64,000 nucleotides of DNA from Syngnathus acus. Taxonomy: Eukaryota > Chordata > Actinopteri > Syngnathiformes > Syngnathidae. Where the stretch lies: contig NC_051092.1 of assembly GCF_901709675.1 (NCBI RefSeq), positions 3,972,491-4,036,490 on the forward strand, written 5' to 3'. Shown here one piece after another: positions 1 to 10,500 of this stretch. The notes under the pieces were generated by a model. That model worked only from the letters and a program-made list of their open reading frames with translations, was not told where the DNA came from and made no database searches. The translations under genes and the position numbers were made by a program. Position 1 is the stretch's first letter; every line of letters begins with the position of its first letter.

Positions 1-340
1 TCCATGTAGGATGTGCGGATCTGCTCCATGAGCGCGGTCCGAGGGAGGGGGGCACAGGTGGATGCGCGGAGGATGCACAAAAGGAAACGTGACGCTTGCC
101 TTCTTTCACCAGCTCAACAGACGGTCCTGCCGCGGCACGGGAGGAAGGAAGAGAGGGAGCTGCTGCTACCGCTGCCGCCCAGGGTGGAGGGGAGAGAGGA
201 GAGGAGAGGGAGGGAGGGCCGGAGAACTCCCCCTGTCCTGCTTGGAAGAAGAAGAGGAGAGTGGGGGAACTGCGCCCTCTCGTGGTGGGACAATATAAAA
301 CTCACACAAGCGTTTACAGGGCGGGCGCCCGCATAGTCGC
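1..340 (-). other. GC-rich left edge, possible start of a minus-strand gene
   Basis: This stretch is purine-rich on the plus strand (GGGAGG and GGAGAG runs) and GC-rich, like a vertebrate promoter. On the minus strand an ATG at 29-27 opens a frame (MEQIRTSYM) that runs to the window edge, so a first exon may continue to the left. No protein family can be named from nine residues. The open frame on the plus strand across 13-336 is composed of simple GAG/AGG sequence and is not supported as coding. Confidence is low. Confidence 0.2.
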
Positions 341-498
341 GGTTCTACACCCGCGGAGTTGCATATTCACAGATTTTACTTCTTTTTTTATTTTTTTGCA
401 TATTGAATGTTTATCAACATATTTCTAGAAAATGTTTGGGGGGGAAGGTGCATTTGGTATTTGCAGACCAGCCCACTTTGTTTTTTTAATTCATCATC

Positions 499-522
499 AA
501 GGAAGGAAGGAAGGAAGGAAGG
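499..522. repeat. (GGAA)n microsatellite
   Basis: About six uninterrupted GGAA/AAGG units are visible. This is simple sequence with no sign of coding. Confidence 0.9.
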
Positions 523-571
523 AATATCGTACACTTGCTCTTTTCATATTATGTGAATGTTTTTTGTCAGC

Positions 572-682
572 CCTGCGATTGCCTTGCGACCAATCCAGGG
601 TGAACGCCAGCCTAGCCCGAAGTCAGCCGGGCTAAGCTCACCCGAGACCCTTTCAGAGCATAAACGCTATAGAAAATGAATT
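572..682 (+). repeat. Decayed teleost interspersed repeat
   Basis: The stretch follows the layout of a very common fish repeat: a 'gcgaccaatccagggtg' block, then 'cccgaagtcagc', a 'gggctaagctc' block, 'cgagaccc', and a terminal 'atagaaaatga'. The match is from memory of the consensus and is clearly diverged. No flanking target-site duplication is visible. Confidence 0.6.
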
Positions 683-1531
683 ACCTTTCCTCCTTTTTGA
701 GTCTTTTCAAATGACTGAGCGCACAGTCCCATTTTGCATGCTTAAGGGATCCCACCATCACTTTTGTTCTTTGACAAGTCATCATCGTCATCCGCTGTCA
801 GCTGAGCTTTGTCTTTTTGACATATGGCAATGAAGTAGATTAAAACGGGCTGCTCGGCTGCCTGCGACACCCATTGTGAACTTCTTTTTTTAGAGCTTTG
901 AATATTACTTCAGTCAGTGTTAAAATTGCATCCTCCTCGACCATGGGAAGACTTACTTTTTTGAAAGAGCCCTTGTGAAGTTTCTCGTGAGGAAACACGC
1001 TTTCTCTTTTGCCCAGCATTCTCTGCCAGATGGACAGGAACAAAAATGCTCCTCTATAACGCTATCCTAAATTGACAACACACTTCAGCCAATCCCTGAA
1101 TGACTTGGAAAGACTTTTGTTGGCTGTGTTGGCCATGTTGAAGTAGCTTGTCAAGCGATTCTGGGGAGGGTTCCAGACCCCTTCCTGTGCTCAGCTTTTG
1201 TCCCCTTTAGAACACCCAACGTATCAGCATTTGGATCTCCGTCCCGCTCCACAATGTCTATACTCATGCCAACAACATGTTCTGCGATCACTGCGTTTTA
1301 AAAATAGATGATGATAAAAGGAGAAGAATCTGCTGCATCTTGCATTTATGTGCACCCCCCTGGACTCTATGCATTATTAATACAATAACATTTCTTTTAG
1401 GTCCACCCAGGAAATGTAATTACTTTGTATTGCCCACAAGTTGTCATTTCCTGTAGAGCCATGGGGAAAATATGAACAAGTCCCCAGCCCAGAAAGAAAA
1501 GTAATAAGAGCACAAACCTTTACTCTTGAGG

Positions 1532-1532
<1 letters not shown>
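683..1532. other. Non-coding, no recognised gene
   Basis: A 67-codon open frame lies on the minus strand at 1043-840. It has no recognised domain and was examined as a possible last exon for the prolactin gene at 2785-3480. The C-L-R-R-D pattern of that family is absent, so it is not called as coding. Confidence 0.5.

Positions 1533-1608
<76 letters not shown>
1533..1608. repeat. (CA)n microsatellite, about 38 units
   Basis: An uninterrupted CA dinucleotide array of about 75 bp, typical in length for fish genomes. Its minus strand gives spurious Val-Cys open frames. Confidence 0.98.
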
Positions 1609-1611
<3 letters not shown>

Positions 1612-1613
<2 letters not shown>

Positions 1614-1700
1614 CAGGGGTCGCCAACATTTTTTAAACAAAGAACTGCTTCACGGGCAGAGATTAGTCCAAAGCCATTTTGTTGACCTCTGCATTACACC
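1612..1700 (+). mobile_element. hAT-type element fragment
   Basis: Directly after the CA array comes 'caggggtcgccaaca' and a diverged 'aaagaactgcttc' block. This is the start shared by a widespread group of non-autonomous hAT (Charlie/Zaphod-like) elements. The right end and the 8-bp duplication were not found, so only a fragment is claimed. Confidence 0.45.
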
Positions 1701-2784
1701 ACAGTTCCTCAAGCGAAGTACAGTTCATTTCACTTAACTCAGAAGAAATAGTTACTCTTACATCATGTCAATGAAATGTGCTGTATAAAATGTATTTTAA
1801 ATTCTCATTATTAACTTTAACTATTAACATTACTATAGTACTCGGATGTTTTTGTTCCCCCAGCGCCATCTTGTGTGATAGACGGCGACTTACAGTTGGC
1901 TGACTTGGGCACTTAATGACTTACAGTTGGCTAACTTTAAGTCATTAAGTGCCTAATTGGGACAATTTTTGAAGACTGCTTAACTTATTATAGCGTATGT
2001 TAATGTTATACCGTATTTACCTTTGTTGTAGCCTACATCAGAAGCGATAGCTCGTTCAACGGCGTGCTACTTCTTCCCCCTTTGGAGCGTAATGGCCGTC
2101 AATTTGTACTGCCTGCGTTGCGTATAAAATGCAATAGATAAAATAGTATGATATCATACTATATAATATATATTAACATAGGAACCATGCAATAATAGAC
2201 ATGTTACGTGACTGCCAAAATAAATCAGTCCACCATAAAAGATGAAATGATAAATCAAATTAAATTAAAAATAAAAACACCTTTTACCTTTTTGAATTGA
2301 AGGGACGAAGGGGTGTGAGGAATAAGTTTTCCCTCGCGTGCTTCTAATCGCTATACGAAAAGAATATTCATTCTCCAACATTAAAAAATTAAAACATATT
2401 AACGATTATTTTGTAAGTATGAGCTTCAAAAGAAATAAATGATCGAAATTAGAATATTTATTTGCTTTGCCACCCCTAAACGAGGAGTGGTATCGTCCGT
2501 TTCAGCGGAAACGTCATCAACAAGCCGCTGAAAGTCCAGCTTTGGCTGAGCACACCCTGAAGCTTCATCTAAAGGCAGGAGAAGGATGGGACGGGAGGAA
2601 TTTTACTCCAAATTATGAATATTAATCAAGATCCACTAGGTCATGATTATTTGAAAACATGATGTGTATTTATTTCTTTTATTTAGCCATATTCAGGGTC
2701 ATCATACAAACAAATGTGATTTATTATTTACACGGACAATAAACCATGAGGTACACCACCAATCTAACGTAATCCATCGCTCAC
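1701..2784. other. AT-rich non-coding interval downstream of prl2-like gene
   Basis: This is where the last prolactin exon (helix D, with C-L-R-R-D...K and the final cysteines) would normally follow on the minus strand. I read all three minus frames and found no such exon. A minus-strand AATAAA-rich stretch occurs near 2690-2740, but no coding segment leads into it. Confidence 0.5.
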
Positions 2785-3480
2785 CTTCTCTGCCATTTTT
2801 AAGACTCCAACCCTCAGCTCTTGCATCACGTCACTCATCTCCAGAGCCTTGTTGAAGTTCAAGCGGATTAAATCCCGCTCACGGTTCTTGTTGCGGTTTT
2901 GGTCCTTGAGCATGCTCTGGTGCAGCTGCGACAAGGGGTCCCCCCAGGCCCCCAGGAGCCTCAGGATCACCTCGGTCAGCTTCTCTCTCTGCACGCACGG
3001 GGGGGAATTCAGCTTTAATTGTTGGAACATTTTCAACCAGGCGTACAAATACTCACATCCAGACTTTTTGCATTCTGTTTGTCAGCCGGTGTCAGGATAT
3101 CATGCGTGTGACATTTCCACTTTCCGAGCATGTTGCGGCTGGGAAGCAAGTAGTGGTCCTGTTAGACTAGAGGGAGCGAAACCTTTATGAGAGTCGTGTA
3201 CGGAATGTGATGAGTGAGGAAAGACACTCACAGATTGCGAGTGGAGGTCAGTGGGGATGCCGTGCATCCTGGACGACTGTTGCATGACGCGCTCAAAGAG
3301 GTCGGCCAAGGTGGGAAGGGGTCACCCGGCTTGTCCGTAGGCACACATCGGAGCGCTGGCCACGCTGAGGAAAAGCTGGGTCAGCATCATCACGGTAAAA
3401 GAAACTAGAGAGGACAAGAAAATAAGATTTAGTATCCACATTCCCGATAGTGTGAATGAATGAATCGTACATTTTGTCAT
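2785..3480 (-). pseudogene. prl2: Prolactin-family gene (prl2-like) with in-frame TGA; last exon not found
   Basis: Four minus-strand exons read as a prolactin hormone. Exon 1 is 3480-3471 (MTK), or exon 1 may be continuous with exon 2. Exon 2 (to 3232) gives a hydrophobic signal peptide ending VASA, then P-M-C, and the helix A start LADLFERVM. Exon 3 is 3158-3057 (34 codons) with the conserved K-C-H-T...TPADK block. Exon 4 is 2988-2785 (68 codons) with LLGAWGDPLSQL, matching the helix B-C 'W..PL..L' signature. All visible splice sites fit, and phases agree between exons 2, 3 and 4. Codon 3324-3322 is TGA, six residues after the first mature Cys, where tetrapod prolactins have the second Cys. 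The helix D exon was not found between 1 and 2784. The extra N-terminal Cys argues for PRL2 rather than the usual teleost PRL1. It may be a pseudogene, a read-through or selenocysteine gene, or contain a sequence error. Confidence 0.7.
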
Positions 3481-3561
3481 GGCTCCGCTGTTTTGTCTTC
3501 TCAAGGACTCGGTTCGGCCAACGAGGCGGCTCAGCGCAATGACGACGCTGATGAGACAAAC

Positions 3562-3570
3562 AAATTTATA
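3562..3570 (-). promoter_or_regulatory. TATA box of prl2-like gene
   Basis: The minus strand reads TATAAATTT about 85 bp before the likely start codon at 3480. Pituitary hormone genes of this family usually carry a TATA box at this kind of distance. No clear Pit-1 site was identified. Confidence 0.5.
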
Positions 3571-3833
3571 CACTCGTTTAAACATAAAACGTCATGTGAC
3601 TCGCTTATGTATTTGCGGACTCAAGCGGCAAATCAACGACAACCACAGGCAATTTGTCTACTGGACTGCAAAGGGCATCGGGGTTAAGCTTAGATCATTT
3701 TTTTTATATTAGCTCGATGACAGACAAAATAGATGCTTACTTATGGCACGCTGTTGACAGCATCATGCGTTAGGGCTTTTTTGGGGCCTTAGTCAGGGGA
3801 GGGAATAATGAACAATTCCAAATAGTATCAGCA

Positions 3834-3978
3834 CCACTGGCGGAGCTAGGATTATTTTCCTTAGGGTGCCCGCAATTTCTTTTTTTTTTAAACCCTCAAA
3901 AATACTTAAAAGTCAATTATATGTACTGGCACCTGGGGGAGGAAGTGCTCTCGCAGTTCCCCCTCGGGCTCCGCCAGT
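3834..3978. mobile_element. 145-bp hAT-type MITE with intact target duplication
   Basis: The ends are inverted: CACTGGCGGAGC on the left and GCTCCGCCAGT on the right. Both sides are flanked by the same 8 bp, TATCAGCA (3826-3833 and 3979-3986), the duplication size of hAT elements. The interior is short, AT-rich and non-coding. It sits in the 850-bp gap between the prl2-like and sizzled-like genes. Confidence 0.85.
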
Positions 3979-4181
3979 TATCAGCACAGAATCTGGTACC
4001 AGCTAGAAAGAAATGTCAAGAAAATCCTACGAGAACCACTGAACTTTTTATGGTAATAATTTTACAAGTTTGAATGTGATTGGTTAGTCTGCCACATTTG
4101 AGTTCGAAGTGTGTGTGCGCCCTTTAGCGATATTGAAGGTGCTGTTGAAAATGAGTCCAATTGCAAAACAGTATCTAATAG

Positions 4182-4187
4182 TTTATT
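4182..4187 (-). terminator. Poly(A) signal of the sizzled-like gene
   Basis: AATAAA on the minus strand lies 144 bp beyond the stop codon at 4331-4333, with an AT-rich surrounding. It is the first canonical signal noticed downstream. Confidence 0.5.
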
Positions 4188-4330
4188 GTTTTCCTTTTTA
4201 AATAGAAAATAAAATCTTGAGTCATTATACATATGTACAGGTTGGAGTGCATTCTAATACAGTGTGCTATAGGAGCAGAGAACCCTCTCCCCTCCCCTCC
4301 CCTCTAAACGCTCCACGTGAAGATTTACGC

Positions 4331-5543
4331 TCAACATCTGTGATGCTTCCACTTGCGTGTGGCCCCGGCGATGTTGGCGTCCTTTTTGTGCCAGGGGAAG
4401 AGGCGGGCGATATCGAGGGTGCCGTCGGGCCGCACAGAGCCGGTCAGTACGTAGAGCTGCGAGCGTCCGGGTCGCGCCAGCGTGTTGGCGCAGCCCAGGT
4501 TGATGAGTAGCCACTGGTGCAGCAGGTGGTGGGTGTCATAGGGCAGCAGCGGGCCCTGGCGGATGAACTCAACACGGCCCTCGACCTCAAACGCGGGCTT
4601 GCCCGTCAGGAGGCGGCGACGGTGGTGAAATTTTGCTGTAACAGCTGCGGAGGAGGAGGGGGGATTAATAATCTGTAATGTTACGTTAATAATAATAATT
4701 TGCCTGGAAATATTAAAATGAAATAAATAAATAAATAAAAATGGCTTCCGATTATTACCAAAGTCATGCTGGCAAAAAACATCCAGGACTGTTCTCAGAG
4801 CTGGAGCTTCTTCCACCATGGGACAATTTTGACAAGTTGCTTTGGGTAAGTCTGCAAGTGAATAAAATACAAATTATTTGATCAATTAATAGACAACAAA
4901 GAACCAACTGAGCTGCAATGAAAAAAATAAAGTATAACTTCAACAATTATTAGAGTTTTCATGAATTATTTTTATATTTGAAAATCCCAAAATAAAAACA
5001 CGCGTGGTATTTACCTTTAGGAAAATGGCCGAACTTGGCGTGCGGAGACAGGCACGTGTCTTCTTCGGTTGGGAAGCGATCACAGTCGAGCGCTTGGGGC
5101 CAAGGGTGCCCCTGGCAGGCCAGCACGGGGGCGCAGCTCTCCCTCACAGCCACGCACAGACTCCGACAGGGCTGGATGAACCTGAAGGCGAGAAATAAGC
5201 GCCGTGATGTTAAACCCGAGCGAGCGAGGCCGCCGACGTGAAGTCGAGGAAGAAAAGGAACTTACGTGTCCAGACAGACGGGAGCGATGAGGGAGCAGAG
5301 GAAGGCCTGAGCTTGAGGGTGGCAGCCAGTCTGCAGTAGGGGCCTCCAGTCTTCAGAGCGGGGTACCACTTCACCCTCCAGGTTACTGTGGCCCAAGAAG
5401 TTGGGCAGCCGCATCTCAGAGTAGCCCACGTCTTGACACACCTTCATCTGGTTGGGGATGGTCACGCATCGGGTGGACTGGCCCAAGTCGAAGGCCTCCA
5501 GCGGGGCCAGGAGGGTCGCGGCGAGGAAGAGGAGCGTAGCCAT
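4331..5543 (-). CDS. szl: Secreted frizzled-related protein, Sizzled-like
   Basis: The gene encodes a secreted protein of 283 aa. Sizzled binds and inhibits Tolloid/BMP1 proteases, so protecting Chordin and limiting BMP signalling in the embryo. Exons on the minus strand are 5543-5266, 5181-5015, 4851-4759 and 4644-4331, with phases that join without a shift. Residues 1-17 form a signal peptide. The frizzled cysteine-rich domain (about 26-126) has all ten cysteines (26, 36, 74, 83, 90, 98, 102, 109, 115, 126) and the blocks MRLPNFLGH, FLCSLIAPVC and FIQPCRSLC. After a CQNC link (155-158) comes a netrin-like domain with QGPLLPYDT and QWLLIN. The ATG at 5543 is chosen because it begins the signal peptide and the TATA box lies just before it. 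Crescent (frzb2) is the closest alternative name, and other sFRPs fit less well. Confidence 0.9.
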
Positions 5544-5580
5544 GTCGAGAGCGGATGTGGCGGAGGAAGCCGCCGGCCGC

Positions 5581-5588
5581 TTTATATA
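5581..5588 (-). promoter_or_regulatory. TATA box of the sizzled-like gene
   Basis: TATATAAA on the minus strand is 38 bp before the start codon. Transcription should then begin near 5555, leaving a very short 5' UTR. Confidence 0.7.
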
Positions 5589-5636
5589 CAACGCGAGAGC
5601 CAGCCCCGTCAGTCTCTAAGTCTCTTATCACGTAGC

Positions 5637-5644
5637 TATCAAAG
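5637..5644 (-). promoter_or_regulatory. TCF/LEF-like site with nearby SMAD-type GTCT boxes
   Basis: The minus strand reads CTTTGATA, a match to the TCF/LEF core CTTTGWW, about 50 bp upstream of the TATA box. GTCT boxes, the minimal SMAD element, occur just before it (GTCTCGGCGTCT). Sizzled genes are BMP targets expressed ventrally, so this arrangement is plausible, but short motifs also occur by chance. Confidence 0.35.
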
Positions 5645-5699
5645 ACGCCGAGACGATGTGTTTGGAGACAACGGCTTTTTTGTCATGGCTGCAGACAGG

Positions 5700-7557
5700 A
5701 GGGGGGGGGGGGCAGCCCCCCCGTGTGTGAAGCCGGGGGACACAATGACCCAGCTTTCATGGAGTTGAAAGAAGGAGCGTGTGGGCACACCGCTTGGGAG
5801 AAAACACACGCTCAATTGCTTTTGATTTGTTGCTCATCTCACATAAATAACCTGACCCGCAAATTTACCAGCTAAATGTGGACTTCCATTTCAAAATGGA
5901 AAAGTATGCACCAAAACGAACAGTGGGAAAACCTAAATGTCAACGTGTATATATATACACACAAGACCAATGCGAAATCGCATCACAAAATGTCGGATGA
6001 GCCGTGTTGACTTTGTCCTTGTGATCCATCAATAGAATGACAATAGGATTTTGGCTTTGGTTTGATGTCATCTGTCTCTAGATGCCTCTGGACTTTCCGC
6101 CAGACTCTATCCCCTGCACCCTCCACTGATTCGGACTTGACTTTTAATTTGAGCCCCCCCCGTTAAAAGCGGACTAGCGCCGCCCGTCTGCTGCCGCCCT
6201 TTTACAGCCCCTGTCGATGACTGGGCGGCCGGTTCCAGCTCGGCCCGTCAGAAGGGGGCTAACTGGGCAATTAGTCACACAGACCAATTTGGGAGCACAA
6301 TGGCTCCACGTATTTAACACGTTCCCCCTGCCGGCAGCCCAGCAGGGGTGTGTTGTTGGGCCTAATGGCTGCCATGTAGACACCCTGTCTGTCTCGCTAA
6401 TGCACTGCTGCACTCAAGAAGAAACACTTGCAGAATGCTGGTGAAACTAAAATACTATAAATTAGTTGATCACTCTTGGTTTCTTCAAGGAATATTACAG
6501 ATTTGAAAAAAATCGACCCGAGTATGTATTCTAATGAACACAGTAATGAGTGTCATTATGCATGTTTTAAAAATGACTCCATTTTAATTCAAGTTGTAAA
6601 ATGACCAGCTCAAGTTGCTGTTTTAAGAGCATCAAATAGGATTACAAAAGATGAAAATATAAGAAATGTAATTTTCCAACTATGTTAGTTCAATGAATTA
6701 TTTTAGGTGAAAAATATTTCACAACTGAAGGAGAAAGAAGTTGCTTTATTAGGGGTCAGTCCAAATTAGTTGTCATTTCAAAAGAATGACCTTGTAATTT
6801 TAGGAATACAGAAAATCACATCCATTAGCTTGACCTAATGTCATTATTTTATTTTATTATAAATTGATTAAATAAGCAAGTTTGAAAATGAATGTCACAT
6901 ATTAGGCAAGTAAATGTACTTTGTATACAAAGTTTGTCAGGCTTGACATCAATTCCTCCACCCCCCCCGTGTTATTTTGGCCAAGAAAGCCACATCAAAG
7001 TCAGTTGTGGAAGAAAAGACTAAGGTGGTATTTGGGAGCTCACATAAAAGCTGTCTCCTCCCAACATATAAGAGACTCTATAACTTAACAAATTGATCCC
7101 CCCCTCCCTCCCTCCCTCCCCTTTTGGGCTCCAGCAGGACTGACAGTGTTGGTGCAGACTGTCACTCACACTCAATTGTCACATCCAGTCTCCGGGAGCC
7201 TGCCTCGAGAGCAGACGCCGCCGGGCCGAGACGCCCAAATGACCAAAAAAATAAAAAATAAAAAAAGCACCTCTGCTCGGCAGACTCCACTAAAATAAGA
7301 AGCCGTACTTTAATTACAAGTAGACACATAATATCGACTGACGTTTCAATTGCGCTCCAAAGAGATGACGTCCTGTTAGCACGCGGCGGCGGTGCTCCCT
7401 ACTATCCCAACTTCACTCTCATAACATTTACGTTCTCAGGGGTCATTTCAGTGTGGCCGTATTACGTCCTGTATGTTAAACATGTGCGTGTGAATCTGTT
7501 CAAGGTTGAACTGCTTACTATAGATAATGACATCATAATAATAGTAATCATGTGGAA
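5700..7557. other. Intergenic, sizzled-like promoter side to mov10l1 3' end
   Basis: No coding exon was seen. 6120-6440 is locally GC-rich with several GTCT and GGGC words and could be an enhancer. The rest is AT-rich with poly-C (5701-5711, 6961-6968) and a CCCT array at 7100-7120. Confidence 0.5.
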
Positions 7558-7563
7558 TTTAAT
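7558..7563 (-). terminator. Variant poly(A) signal close behind the mov10l1 stop
   Basis: ATTAAA on the minus strand begins 14 nt after the stop codon (7580-7578). If used, the 3' UTR would be only a few tens of bases. No canonical AATAAA was noticed in the next 70 bases. Confidence 0.35.
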
Positions 7564-7577
7564 AGGATGAAACACGT

Positions 7578-10500
7578 TTACATGCTTGAGTCTCTTATGG
7601 AAGGAGGGGGGTCGCAGCCCAGATATGCTCCCTTGGTGAAACAATAGTGAAGGAGTGCCCTGAAGCATGTATCCTGGGGTGCAGGCAAAAAAAAAAAAAA
7701 CATACATTTAAAAGATTTGAATAAAGAGCAGGCCTAGTTGCAAATTTAATGTTTTGTTTGTTTTGGGTCTGAGTACTCACCCTGACGAGAATGTGGGGGT
7801 TTCCAATGATGACCAACAAGGCTTTGGCGCGAGTGATGGCCACGTTGAAGCGCTTTGGGTTGGTCAGAAAGCCCAGCGCATTCTGCAGGTCGTCGCTCAA
7901 TTCCAATTCGTTGGAGCGCACCTGTCGCACGCACAGGGAGGAAATACGATGTGCAAAATGCAGTGAAATTTGACCACAGAAGAAATCTTTCAGCCAAACC
8001 GTTTGGGCCTACCGTCGACATGATGATAACGAGAAATTCTTGCCCTTGGAACTCTTCCACGGAGCCCACTTTGATGTCAGACAGGCCCACCTTACCCAGG
8101 AGGACGCGGATCTTCTCGCTCTGGAAAACAGGATTATTTTTTTTCTCTTAATAGTTGTGCATTTAATCAAAGGTTGTTTTTAAAACCATTTTTTTCAGGC
8201 GCAATTTTTATATACCGCTTTTATGAGCAATACCTTTCAACTTAATCATAGTACTTTTTTTTCTTCTATGTTTAAATATCCAAAGGTTACACTCGCTTGC
8301 AATATCAAATGCACTTTTTAGGACTAAAACATTCATCTCGTTTTTTGGATGAACACTTAGGCCTACTATGCTACGGATTGCAGTGTTACTTGTTTCCTGT
8401 AGGGGGCGATGATTCCGATCTGACTGGCATCAATGGGGTTGTAGAGTTTTTTGGTCATCTGGCAGCAATACAACATAACCTGCACAGCCTCGGCTGGGTT
8501 GAACCACGACGGGTTGTTGCCTTCCCTCATTTCTTTTCCCTAGAGGAGAGCATCTGTGTTAATAAAAAAAAAAAAAAAAAAGATCTGATGCACATTTGAG
8601 ATGTTTCAACGTACTCACCCGGATGCCATGAAAGAGGAGAGGAAAGCCTTTTTTGGGAAGAGTTTTCCAGTGGCAGAGGGAATCTACGACAGCTTTGGGG
8701 GCTTTGGCGCACAGTTCTCCGTGGTAGAACAACTTGGAGGGCAACGCGAGCAAGGCCTCGTGAGATCGGTAGTTGTAAATCAGCTTTGTCACCTGGAGGT
8801 TTTTCCCACAACATCGTATTCTTTGACGCCGATATTTGTTTTACTTCATAAAAATAAAAGTTAGTGACGAGTGCACCCACTAGATTTGGGTTGTATCCCC
8901 ACTCGTGTTTGGCATAAAGCGGATTGGCCATGAGCCGCTCCAGCATGGACAGGCCCAGGCCGAAGGCGGAGGCCATCTTGGATTTCACTATTGGTCCCAG
9001 CTGGCAAGGGTCTCCGGCCAATACTATCTGAGCCCGTCCCACATGAAAAATCAATTGAGAGAAAATTCATCTGGCAGAGGAACGCAAAAACATGTTCAAT
9101 AAGAGCTCACCTGTCCATCTCTTTCTGAAACGAGGCTGAGGGGGATCAGGGATTCCGGTTCTGTTGCCTGGCCTGCCTCGTCCAGGAACACGTGAGTAAA
9201 ATGTCCCACTCTGAGGGTGACGAAAAATAATAATAAAAAAAAAAGTCACTGTTGAGAAACTGTGGGTTGAAGAAGACTCACTGGAGTCCGAGATTGAAGA
9301 ACAAGCCGGCGCTGGAGCAGGTGCTGACCACGATGCGGTGGAAAGAGGCGTGACTGAGGTCCTCGCCGGCCTTGGAGTACTGCCTCAGCACTTCGGGGAT
9401 GTACTGCCGGAGTCATAAATATTAGAACGTGGCATTGGTTACGAGGCAAGTCCGTACCTTCTCCTGTCTATAGGAAGCATTGACACGGGCCAGGCTTGCA
9501 GCGTGCATGAGACCGCTGTCGTGCAGGCGGACGCAAATGAGGTCGGCTGCGCTGTTGGAGGGCGTGCACACGAGGACGCGGCTGCTGGGGAGAAAGTGGT
9601 ACACCTGCAAGTGGAAGAATTGGACTGTCCTACTAAATTCCAATGACTTGCACAGCCCTGTCGAAGGTTGACTTTGCGGGAGAATTTCTTTTCTCATTCC
9701 TCACCTGCAGTATGGCCTCGATAATGGTGATAGTCTTCCCGGTACCGGGAGGTCCAAAAAGCACATAAGGTGTGGGACGGCATTCTGCGGCCAGGATTCT
9801 CTTCACCGCCTCCCTCTGAGCAGGGTTAAGGTCGAGGTTGAAAAATCGGCCCCGGCTGGGGGCGGGCTTGGACGGCTCGGTGCCATCTGGAAATGAATAC
9901 GCATATTTTGGGATATGATGTAAACACCGCCAGGGGAAGCGTCACGGCAAACCTTTCGTTTGTGTGCCTTTTGACTCCGTATCGACTATCATGTTTGGTA
10001 ACCAGCCATTTACTTGTTCCCCGGCCTGCTGATAAAAAATGAACACCCTTGGGAATCAAACACCTCCTTTCCTTGACGTTACAACCAAGTGGGTTAATTT
10101 TTTTTTTTTTTACCTCATTTCCATCCAACGTTGTGTTTTGGTCGTCTTCATCTAACCATTTCGCGGTCCACAGAGGGGTCTGAGTATTAACTCGAGAGGG
10201 GAAGAAAACTACACAACGATGGTAAGGTAATTCTTGCAGTATTAAGAATGCCCGTGCACTTACTTTCCATAAAGGGCTTGATCTGCTCAATTGCGTGGTG
10301 ACAGCGCCTCATGGTCACTCTGGTGAACGGGGAGAGCGCAGAGAGGGAGGTCATGGAATAAGCGAGATGCTAAACATGATCTCACCTGTTGTAGCAGAAC
10401 TCCACATCCAGCGGTTCGCCGAGGTAGCCATGATGGAATTCCGAGTTGACTTTCAGACTCACGTCTTCGTCGTTGATCTAGCATTTTAAATAGACCTTAT

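Noticed and set aside
13-428. Overlapping plus-strand open frames of 78-110 codons
   Set aside because: They are made of GAG/AGG purine repeats, exist in all three frames, and have no splice context or recognisable domain.
840-1043. Minus-strand 67-codon frame as missing prolactin exon
   Set aside because: Only an isolated H-K pair resembles the family. The cysteines and the LRRD motif are absent.
1377-1629. Open frames with long Val-Cys runs
   Set aside because: They are translations of the (CA)n microsatellite.
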